Part shown: piece after piece, positions 1 through 5,034 of the stretch | Numbering within the stretch: the first letter of the stretch is position 1 | Layout: the number at the start of each line of letters is the position of its first letter | Assembly: GCA_002298155.1 (NCBI GenBank) | Contig: DBME01000386.1 | Span: forward strand, 1 to 5,034 | DNA length: 5,034 nucleotides | Source: Holophagaceae bacterium UBA706 | GTDB taxonomy: Bacteria; Acidobacteriota; Holophagae; Holophagales; Holophagaceae | Direction of reading: 5' to 3' | Notes under the pieces: generated by a model | The model's input: only the letters and a program-made list of their open reading frames with translations | What the model was told of the DNA's origin: nothing | Database searches by the model: none | Position numbers and translations under genes: made by a program

Positions 1-130
1 CGCCGCATGCGAGCCCGTGGAGGGACCGGCTCCCCCCGCCTTGGACGGGCCCGGGCTCAGCGGCCTGGATGTAGTTCGGCGTCGGGACCCATTCCGCGGG
101 AAAGCCGAGTGCGGCGCCAGTCCCCCCCAT
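1..130 (-). CDS. Possible translationally coupled gene, 5' part only, product unknown
   Basis: An open frame starts with ATG at 130 and stays open for 43 codons to the window edge. Its ATG shares one base with the TGA of the MFS gene (TGATG). A GGAGG (142-138) lies 7 nt upstream of the ATG, inside the last MFS codons, which is ideal spacing for coupled translation. The peptide begins MGGTGAALGFPAEWVPTPNY and continues Gly/Pro/Ser-rich. I recognise no family in it and see no signal peptide or membrane segment. Third positions are about 84% G/C, compatible with coding but weak evidence in DNA this GC-rich. The start geometry is the main support. The alternative is a chance open frame in a GC-rich 3' flank. 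Confidence 0.4.
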   Translation of the reverse strand, partial: MGGTGAALGFPAEWVPTPNYIQAAEPGPVQGGGSRSLHGLACG

Positions 131-1383
131 CAGCCCCCCTCCACCGCAGACCGCCGGGTAACGCCAACTTCCAGCCCAGTCATGGGTGGAAACTTCGCCG
201 CGAACCAGATGGCGCCGAGGATGCAGCCCACCCCCCCCAGGGCCACCGTCGCCGGGGCGCCGATGTGGTTGGCCAGGACGCCTTCCAGGAGGGAGCCCAC
301 CGGCATCGCCACCGTGAAGACCATGGCGTGGAAGGCCATGACCCGGCCCCGCATCTTGTCCGGGACGAGCATCTGGACCAGGGTGTTGTTGCTGGTCATG
401 TGGGCGACCATGGCCATGCCCACGGGCACGATGAGGACCATGGAGAGGGGGAAGCTGCGGGAGAAGGCGAAACAGGCCAGGGCGATGCCCGTGGCGCCGG
501 CGCCCAGGTAGGCGATGCGCTCCAGTCCGGCCAGGTCCTTGCGGCCGGCCAGGGCCACGGAGCCCAGGAAGGCCCCGACCCCGGAGGCGCCCATGAGCAG
601 GCCAAGCGCCCGGGGGCCCCCATGGAGGATGGCGTCGGCGAAGATGGGCATCAGGACGGTGTAGGGCATGCCCATGAGGCAGACCAGACCCAGGAGGAAC
701 AGGAGCAGGGCCACCGGACGGTTGCCCCGCACGAACCGGACCCCCTCCATGATGTGGTCCAGAACCGGGGGATGGTCGTTGCGGGTCTCCCAGGCCGGAA
801 GGCGCATCATCAGGAGGCCCGCGATGGCGGCGAAGAAACTGGCGCCGTTGAGGAGGAAGCACCAGCCCTCGCCGATGGCCATCACCAGGAGCCCCGCCAC
901 GGCCGGACCCACGACGCGGCTTCCGTGAAAGATGGAACTATTGAGGGCGATGGCGTTGGGCAGGTCCTCCCGATCCACGGTGCTGGCCACCAGGACCTGC
1001 CGGGCGGGAAGGTCGAAGGCGTTGACCACCCCCAGGCCCACGGCCAGGACCAGGATCATCCAGGGCTGGATCCTTCCGGACAGGGTCAGCCAGGCCATGA
1101 GGAAGGCCTGGAGGGTCTGGAGGGTCTGGGTGATCACCAGGAGGCGCCGGGGATCGACCCGGTCCGCCAGCACGCCCCCGAAGCTTCCCAGCAGGAAGAT
1201 GGGGAACTGGGTGGCGAAGGCCACCAGGCCCAGCAGGGTGGCCTGCCCCGTGAGGCGGTACACGAGCCAGGAGAGGGCCACGCTCTGCATCCAGGTGCCC
1301 ACCAGCGAGATCAGCTGCCCGGTGAAGAACAGTCTGAAATTGCGGTAGTCCAGGGATCGCAGGGACGCGGGGAGGCGGGGCAT
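130..1383 (-). CDS. MFS efflux transporter, EntS/MFS_3 type
   Basis: This is a 417-residue inner-membrane transporter, the usual length for the EntS-like (MFS_3) branch of the major facilitator superfamily, which exports drugs or siderophores by proton antiport. The N-terminus (LDYRNFRLFF at 11-20, then a first helix to about 45) is typical of the family. A motif-A-like loop, GGVLADRVDPRR (69-80), follows helix 2. The conserved stretch NAFDLPARQ (121-129), LPNAIALNS (141-149) and SRVVGPAVAG (155-164) is the strongest family signature. The second half repeats the plan, with PDKMRGRVMA (341-350) as its cytoplasmic loop. Hydrophobicity suggests about 10-12 helices. The ATG at 1383 is chosen because MPRLPASLRSLDYRNFR matches family starts, although no clear Shine-Dalgarno precedes it. 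A TATAAT box lies about 55 nt upstream. It is divergent from the adaptor/permease operon. The substrate cannot be read from sequence; exporter is a family-level inference. Confidence 0.93.
   Translation of the reverse strand: MPRLPASLRSLDYRNFRLFFTGQLISLVGTWMQSVALSWLVYRLTGQATLLGLVAFATQFPIFLLGSFGGVLADRVDPRRLLVITQTLQTLQAFLMAWLTLSGRIQPWMILVLAVGLGVVNAFDLPARQVLVASTVDREDLPNAIALNSSIFHGSRVVGPAVAGLLVMAIGEGWCFLLNGASFFAAIAGLLMMRLPAWETRNDHPPVLDHIMEGVRFVRGNRPVALLLFLLGLVCLMGMPYTVLMPIFADAILHGGPRALGLLMGASGVGAFLGSVALAGRKDLAGLERIAYLGAGATGIALACFAFSRSFPLSMVLIVPVGMAMVAHMTSNNTLVQMLVPDKMRGRVMAFHAMVFTVAMPVGSLLEGVLANHIGAPATVALGGVGCILGAIWFAAKFPPMTGLEVGVTRRSAVEGG
134..142 (-). promoter_or_regulatory. Ribosome binding site for the coupled left-edge ORF
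   Basis: The minus strand reads GGAGGGGGG over 142-134, followed by CTG and the ATG at 130. The GGAGG core is 7 nt from the start codon. The same bases encode the Glu-Gly-Gly end of the MFS protein, so the match could be a by-product of that coding sequence and its G-run. Confidence 0.4.
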
Positions 1384-1436
1384 GGGGCACCAGGGGCCGG
1401 CCCGGGCCGGGTTGGGCGGCGGGGGGCCAGACGGAG

Positions 1437-1465
1437 ATTATAGGATTGTTCGAGTTAGGTCCCAT
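1437..1465 (-). promoter_or_regulatory. Candidate sigma-70-like promoter for the MFS gene
   Basis: The minus strand carries a perfect TATAAT at 1442-1437. At a 17-nt spacer the -35 position (1465-1460) reads ATGGGA, a poor match to TTGACA, so the promoter may be weak or activator-dependent. Transcription would start near 1430, giving a leader of roughly 45-50 nt to the ATG at 1383. The perfect -10 in such GC-rich DNA is the main support. Confidence 0.45.
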
Positions 1466-1476
1466 GGCCTAATCCT
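1442..1476. repeat. Nested inverted repeats, possible operator
   Basis: Two short perfect inverted repeats overlap here. AGGATT (1442-1447) pairs with AATCCT (1471-1476), and TTAGG (1455-1459) pairs with CCTAA (1468-1472). The arms share bases 1471-1472, so both could not form as one hairpin; they may instead be half-sites for a dimeric regulator. The element directly abuts the minus-strand TATAAT and covers its -35 zone, a position suited to control of the MFS promoter or of both divergent promoters. Arms of 5-6 bp can arise by chance, so the role is inferred from position. Confidence 0.3.
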
Positions 1477-1490
1477 GGGCAATCTCCTTC

Positions 1491-1519
1491 TTAACCTCCG
1501 GCGATTTCAATTACATGAT
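1491..1519 (+). promoter_or_regulatory. Weak candidate promoter for the adaptor-permease operon
   Basis: TTAACC (1491-1496) and CATGAT (1514-1519) each match the sigma-70 hexamers at 4 of 6 positions, with a 17-nt spacer, in the AT-richest part of the intergenic region. An alternative pair is TTGTTC (1446-1451) with CCTAAT (1468-1473), 16 nt apart and overlapping the inverted repeats. Neither is strong. A promoter on this strand is expected because the operon's first gene starts at 1586. Confidence 0.28.
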
Positions 1520-1570
1520 TAACTAAACGAAGGACAGTGCCCGGGCGTTTCACTACCGTGGGCCGCGGTC

Positions 1571-1577
1571 CAGGAGG
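1571..1577 (+). promoter_or_regulatory. Ribosome binding site of the adaptor gene
   Basis: CAGGAGG lies 8 nt upstream of the ATG at 1586. It is a near-consensus Shine-Dalgarno at good spacing and fixes the start of the membrane fusion protein. Confidence 0.8.
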
Positions 1578-1585
1578 TCGATTAC

Positions 1586-2806
1586 ATGAAACGCAAGCAG
1601 ATGTGGATCCTGGGCGGGGGCTTGGCCATCGTGGTGGCAATCGGCATCGCCGCGAGCAGGGGCGATTCCGGGACCTCGGTGCAGGTGGCCACGGTGGGCC
1701 GGGAGAACATCCAGTCCAAGGTGAGCGCCAACGGCAAGATCCAGGCCGTCAAGAAGGTCGACATCACCGCCAACGTCATGGGCCCGGTCACGAACCTCAA
1801 GGTCAAGGAGGGCGACATCGTCCGGAAGGGCGACGTCCTGCTGGAGATCGACAACGTCCGCTCCAAGGCCACGGTGGACAGCCTGAGGTCCAACCTCCAG
1901 GCCACCACCCACGACCTCGAGACCTCCAAGGCCCGCCTGGAGCAGGCCCGCAGCGACTTCAACCGCGCCCAGGCCAACCACAAGGCCGGCATCATCTCCC
2001 AGAGCGAGTTCGAGCAGGCCTCCACGGCCCTGCGCACCGCCCAGACCACCTTCGAAAGCGCACAGCAGCGCGTGTCCCAGGCCCGGGCGGATCTCGCCGG
2101 CGGCCAGGACACCCTCAACAAGACCCGGATCCTCGCCCCCATGGACGGCGTCGTCACCGCCAAGCGCATCGAGCTGGGCGAAACGGCCGTCATCGGCCTC
2201 CAGAACCAGCCCGGCACGGTGCTGGTCACCATCTCCGACATGAGCAAGGTGGAAGCCGAGATGGAAGTGGACGAAGCCTCCATCCCCTCGGTGAAGATGG
2301 GTCAGGAGGCCCAGGTCCGCATCGACGCCTATCCCAACCAGGTCTTCCAGGGCGTGGTGACCGAGGTGGGCGGCTCCCCCATCGTCCAGACCAACGTCAA
2401 CGAAGCCATCAAGTTCAAGGTCAAGGTCCAGATCCGCAACCCCCCGGCGACCATCAAGCCCGGGCTGAGCAACCAGGCCGACATCTTCACGGGCAGCCGT
2501 GACCAGGTGGTCGCCATCCCGCTCCAGGCGCTGGTCATGAAGGAGATCAAGCTCAAGCCCGGCCAGGTGCTCCCCGCCGGGGCCCCCCGCGAAGAGGAAG
2601 GCGTGTTCGTCATGGAGGCCGGCAAGGCCGTCTTCCGGCCCATCAAGACCGGGCTCCTGGGCGAACTGAACGTCGAAGTCCTCGAGGGTCTCAAGCCCGG
2701 CGACGTCCTTGTCCTGGGACCCTTCAAGGCCCTGCGCGAACTCAAGGGCGGCGAAGAGATCCACGTGGACAAGAAGAAGAAGGCTGACGGCAAGAAGGAA
2801 AGCTGA
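1586..2806 (+). CDS. MacA/HlyD-type periplasmic adaptor (membrane fusion protein)
   Basis: This 406-residue protein is the adaptor of a tripartite efflux pump, linking an inner-membrane transporter to an outer-membrane channel. One N-terminal membrane anchor spans about residues 7-23 after a KRK start; no lipobox is evident. The first half of the lipoyl-like domain (about 45-90, with KEGDIVRKGDVLLEID at 74-89) is followed by a long alpha-helical hairpin (about 92-180) rich in Gln, Ala, Arg and Glu. The second lipoyl half is at 181-220 (ILAPMDGVV at 182-190). Beta-barrel and membrane-proximal domains follow (about 221-390), with KPGLSNQADI at 291-300. At the hairpin tip the TolC-contact motif R-x3-L-x6-S appears as R127, N131, S138, with Asn in place of Leu. 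The tail is Lys-rich (KKKKADGKKES). Its TGA touches the ATG of the permease (TGAATG), indicating one operon. The permease partner points to a MacA-like rather than RND-pump role. Confidence 0.93.
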   Translation: MKRKQMWILGGGLAIVVAIGIAASRGDSGTSVQVATVGRENIQSKVSANGKIQAVKKVDITANVMGPVTNLKVKEGDIVRKGDVLLEIDNVRSKATVDSLRSNLQATTHDLETSKARLEQARSDFNRAQANHKAGIISQSEFEQASTALRTAQTTFESAQQRVSQARADLAGGQDTLNKTRILAPMDGVVTAKRIELGETAVIGLQNQPGTVLVTISDMSKVEAEMEVDEASIPSVKMGQEAQVRIDAYPNQVFQGVVTEVGGSPIVQTNVNEAIKFKVKVQIRNPPATIKPGLSNQADIFTGSRDQVVAIPLQALVMKEIKLKPGQVLPAGAPREEEGVFVMEAGKAVFRPIKTGLLGELNVEVLEGLKPGDVLVLGPFKALRELKGGEEIHVDKKKKADGKKES

Positions 2807-4033
2807 ATGCAGGTCACCGAGCTCGTCCTTTCCGCCCTGCGGGCCCTCCGGGCCCACAAGATGCGGAGCTTCCTCACGCTCCTGGGCGTCATCATCGGCG
2901 TGACGACCATCGTGGGCGTGGTGGGGGTCATCTCGGGCCTCGACACCTACGTCAAGGAGAAGGTGATCCTGCTGGCCCCGGACGTCTACATCGTGGACCG
3001 CATGGGGATCATCCAGTCCCAGAAGGATTTCATCCAGGCCCTCAAGCGGCCCCAGATCACCTGGACGGACTACGAGCGTCTCACCGCCGCGCGGCTGCCT
3101 CACAGCCTCCAGATCGGGACCCGGGCCTTCAAGTCCATGCGCGTGGACGCCGGGGCCAAGCACCTCTCCAACGCCACCATCCTGGGCTCGACCCCCAACT
3201 TCGCCTCCCTGTTCAAGTTCGAGTTCGAGGCGGGCCGATACTTCACCGAGAACGAGAACGACGAGTCCGCCAACGTGGCGGCCGTGGGCGCCGACATCAA
3301 GGACGAGCTCTTCCCCGGAGTCGATCCCCTGGGGCGGACCATCCTCATCCGCGGCCTGCCGTTCCGCATCATCGGCACCTTCCCCCGCCAAGGCCGCTCC
3401 ATCGGCTTCAGCCGCGACAACATCGTGGCCATCCCCATCCAGGTCTACCGCAAGAACTTCATGGGGGCCAAGGACAGCCTCAACCTCCAGGTGCAGGCCG
3501 CCGGCGGCGTGGAAGGGCTGGACACCTCGGTGTCCGAAGTGCGCGCCTTCCTGCGCGCCATGCGCCACACCGCCTACCATGACCCCGACCCCTTCGGCAT
3601 CCTCACCCAGGACTCGCTGCAGGAACTGTGGAAGCAGATCAGCCAGGCCGCCTTCATCCTCATGCTCCTGGTGTCCTCCGTGAGCCTGGGCGTGGGGGGC
3701 ATCGTCATCATGAACATCATGCTGGTGAGCGTGGTCGAACGCACCACCGAGATCGGCATCCGCATGGCCCTGGGCGCGCGGAAGCGCGACATCCGGCGCC
3801 AGTTCCTCCTGGAGGCCGCGATGCTAAGCCTGTGCGGCGGCGTCATCGGCGTGCTGGCCGGCGGCGTGGCGACCTGGCTGGTGCGCACCGCCGCGGGGTT
3901 CCCCGCCCAGATCACGCCGGGCATCGTCTTCTACAGCACCATGGTCTCCACGATGGTGGGCCTGGCGGCAGGCTTCCTTCCCGCGCGCAGGGCCTCGAAC
4001 CTGCCCGTCATCGACGCCCTCCGGGCCGAGTAG
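2807..4033 (+). CDS. MacB/FtsX-type ABC transporter permease (first copy)
   Basis: This 408-residue inner-membrane permease belongs to the MacB/LolC/FtsX (type VII ABC) class, which couples cytoplasmic ATP hydrolysis to movements of a periplasmic domain. Helix 1 is at about 22-44, after HKMRSFLTLLGVIIGV (17-32). A large MacB_PCD-like periplasmic domain fills about 45-280. Three C-terminal helices lie near 281-305, 335-358 and 371-391. The FtsX core shows MNIMLVSVVERTTEIGIRMA (302-321), with the cytoplasmic coupling segment GARKRDIRRQFLLEA (323-337), and the end LPARRASNLPVIDALRAE (391-408). Unlike Escherichia coli MacB it has no N-terminal ATPase: the protein starts right at helix 1 and there is no Walker motif. 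The ATG abuts the adaptor's TGA, with AAGGAA 6 nt upstream, so translation is probably coupled. It should pair with the next permease or with itself, plus a separate ATPase. Substrate unknown. Confidence 0.92.
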   Translation: MQVTELVLSALRALRAHKMRSFLTLLGVIIGVTTIVGVVGVISGLDTYVKEKVILLAPDVYIVDRMGIIQSQKDFIQALKRPQITWTDYERLTAARLPHSLQIGTRAFKSMRVDAGAKHLSNATILGSTPNFASLFKFEFEAGRYFTENENDESANVAAVGADIKDELFPGVDPLGRTILIRGLPFRIIGTFPRQGRSIGFSRDNIVAIPIQVYRKNFMGAKDSLNLQVQAAGGVEGLDTSVSEVRAFLRAMRHTAYHDPDPFGILTQDSLQELWKQISQAAFILMLLVSSVSLGVGGIVIMNIMLVSVVERTTEIGIRMALGARKRDIRRQFLLEAAMLSLCGGVIGVLAGGVATWLVRTAAGFPAQITPGIVFYSTMVSTMVGLAAGFLPARRASNLPVIDALRAE

Positions 4034-4037
4034 GAGG
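4032..4037 (+). promoter_or_regulatory. Ribosome binding site overlapping the upstream stop codon
   Basis: AGGAGG begins inside the TAG stop (4031-4033) of the first permease and ends 5 nt before GTG at 4043. It is a full consensus Shine-Dalgarno and decides the GTG start. The next in-frame ATG is at codon 49, inside the first membrane helix, and would remove a conserved part of the protein. Confidence 0.8.
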
Positions 4038-4042
4038 CCCCG

Positions 4043-5034
4043 GTGAACTTCATCGCCAACAACTCCCTGATCCGCGCCCTGGGCAAGGAGAACATCCTCT
4101 TCGCCTTCCGGGCCATCATCACCCAGAAGCTGCGCAGCTTCCTGACCCTGCTGGGCATCGTGGCCGGGGTCGCAACCGTCATCGCCATGGTCAGCTTCGT
4201 GGCGGGCTTCAACGATGCCATCACCGGCGCCTTCTCCTCCTTCGGCACGACCCTGGTGCAGTTCCAGAAGTACGAACCCCGTTTCGGCGGGCCCCGGGAA
4301 CTGATCCCCGAGGAGCAGCGGCGGCGCAAGGATCTCACCCTGGAGGATGCCGCGGCGCTCAAGCGCCTGGCCACTCTCGCCGCGGCGGTGTCTCCGGAGC
4401 GCTACCTGTTCGCCGGCGGCTCCAACGTCACCATCAAGAACCGCAAGGGTGACGAGGCCAACGGCCCCACCATCGCGGGCGTCGTCCCCGACTACCTCCT
4501 GGCCAACAACACCACCCTGGACGACGGCCGGTTCTTCACCGAGACGGACGTCTCCCACGCCTCGCACACCTGCGTGATCGGCTACGACATCGTCAAGGCC
4601 CTGTTCCCGGGCCGCGACCCCATGGGCCAGGAAGTGCTGATCCAGGGCATCCCCATGCACGTCATCGGGATCCTGGAGAAGAAGGGCTCCCAGATGGGGG
4701 GCAGTTCCGACAACTTCCTGCTCATCCCCCTGCCGGTCTTCGACGAGATGTTCCCCCAGATCAAGAACGGCAACGGGGATACGCTCCACATCGCGACCGT
4801 GCCCCGCGATCCCGCCATGGTGCACGAGATGACCGACCAGGAGGTGGTCATCCTCCGCCAGCATCGCGGGCTGCGGGCCCACGATCCCAACGACTTCGCG
4901 ATCATGACCGCGGAGGAGACCCTGCAGACCTTCCAGCAGGTCACCGGGAGCATCGCCGCCGCCATGATCTTCATCGCGGGCATCGCGCTGCTGGTGGGCG
5001 GCGTGGGCATCATGAACATCATGCTGGTGAGCGT
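4043..5034 (+). CDS. MacB/FtsX-type ABC transporter permease (second copy), 3' end cut off
   Basis: A GTG-started frame is open for 330 codons and continues past the window edge. It begins 9 nt after the first permease's stop, with AGGAGG in the gap. It is a paralogue of that permease: RSFLTLLGIVAGV (31-43) in helix 1 mirrors RSFLTLLGVIIGV there. A periplasmic domain of about 56-300 follows, containing DPMGQEVLIQGIPMHVIGIL (192-211), the counterpart of DPLGRTILIRGLPFRIIGTF. The next helix (about 303-327) ends in IMNIMLVS, where the window stops. The missing part should hold two helices and the coupling segment, roughly 75-80 residues judged from its neighbour. There are about 10 more residues before helix 1 than in the first copy, and the periplasmic sequences differ markedly, suggesting a heterodimer with distinct faces. 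No ATPase domain is present. Confidence 0.9.
   Translation, partial: MNFIANNSLIRALGKENILFAFRAIITQKLRSFLTLLGIVAGVATVIAMVSFVAGFNDAITGAFSSFGTTLVQFQKYEPRFGGPRELIPEEQRRRKDLTLEDAAALKRLATLAAAVSPERYLFAGGSNVTIKNRKGDEANGPTIAGVVPDYLLANNTTLDDGRFFTETDVSHASHTCVIGYDIVKALFPGRDPMGQEVLIQGIPMHVIGILEKKGSQMGGSSDNFLLIPLPVFDEMFPQIKNGNGDTLHIATVPRDPAMVHEMTDQEVVILRQHRGLRAHDPNDFAIMTAEETLQTFQQVTGSIAAAMIFIAGIALLVGGVGIMNIMLVS

Larger units (their letters stand above)
1384..1585. other. Divergent intergenic regulatory region
   Basis: This 202-bp gap separates the start of the minus-strand MFS gene from the start of the plus-strand efflux operon, so both sets of transcription signals should lie here. Its middle (about 1437-1535) is clearly more AT-rich than everything around it. 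It contains a minus-strand TATAAT, weak plus-strand promoter matches and nested short inverted repeats. The MFS-proximal part (1384-1430) is very GC-rich and shows nothing specific. No small gene with a convincing start was seen. Confidence 0.7.

Noticed and set aside
15..60. Possible terminator hairpin in the GC-rich stretch after the MFS gene
   Set aside because: Short self-complementary pieces such as GGGCCC and GGAG/CTCC are present, but there is no stable long stem and no T-run on either strand. The coupled open frame also argues for continued transcription.
7..1443. A 478-codon open frame on the plus strand opposite the MFS gene
   Set aside because: The Gly/His/Gln/Glu-rich low-complexity translation has no recognisable motif. 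The opposite strand encodes a clear 12-helix-type transporter, so this is a compositional shadow.
1537..2502. A 321-codon plus-strand frame overlapping the adaptor gene
   Set aside because: It is Arg/Gly/Pro/His-rich with no domain, while the overlapping frame from 1586 has a strong ribosome site and full adaptor architecture.
1553..3580. A 675-codon open frame on the minus strand opposite the adaptor and first permease
   Set aside because: Its product is a monotonous Asp/Gly/His/Leu/Val mixture with no domain. It spans the junction of two well-supported genes on the other strand and arises from their GC-biased third positions.
3824..4882. A 352-codon minus-strand frame across the two permeases
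   Set aside because: It has the same compositional shadow character and crosses the boundary between two coupled plus-strand genes whose protein motifs are unambiguous.

Overview
The window is GC-rich coding DNA with strong G/C preference at third codon positions. It is packed with short-spaced or overlapping genes, as expected of a bacterial chromosome. The protein styles (an EntS/MFS_3-type exporter, and a periplasmic adaptor followed by MacB-like permeases) fit a diderm bacterium. The overall look resembles Acidobacteriota such as the Holophaga/Geothrix group, but that is an impression from composition and protein style, with no taxonomic marker in view.

Layout. Minus strand, left side: a complete 417-residue major facilitator transporter (1383 to 130). 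A possible second gene starts inside its stop codon (TGATG, with a well-placed GGAGG) and runs off the left edge. Centre: a 202-bp divergent intergenic region (1384-1585), the only AT-richer stretch. It holds a perfect TATAAT on the minus strand, weak plus-strand promoter candidates and two short inverted repeats. Plus strand, right side: a tightly packed efflux operon. It encodes a MacA/HlyD-type membrane fusion protein (1586-2806), a MacB/FtsX-type ABC permease without its own ATPase domain (2807-4033), and a second paralogous permease with a GTG start (4043 to beyond the right edge).

How they work together. The adaptor and two permeases look like a tripartite efflux or envelope-export machine of the MacAB type, split into separate polypeptides. 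The permeases sit in the inner membrane with large periplasmic domains, and the adaptor would link them to a TolC-like outer-membrane channel. No ATP-binding protein is visible, so the energising subunit must lie outside the window, most simply just downstream. The divergent MFS exporter may be co-controlled from the shared intergenic region, but no regulator gene is present and no substrate can be assigned.

No RNA genes, CRISPR arrays, insertion sequences or convincing intrinsic terminators were seen. The window looks like a fairly ordinary transport locus. The points of interest are the split and duplicated permease arrangement, an altered adaptor tip motif, the coupled start at the left edge and the palindromic divergent promoter region.
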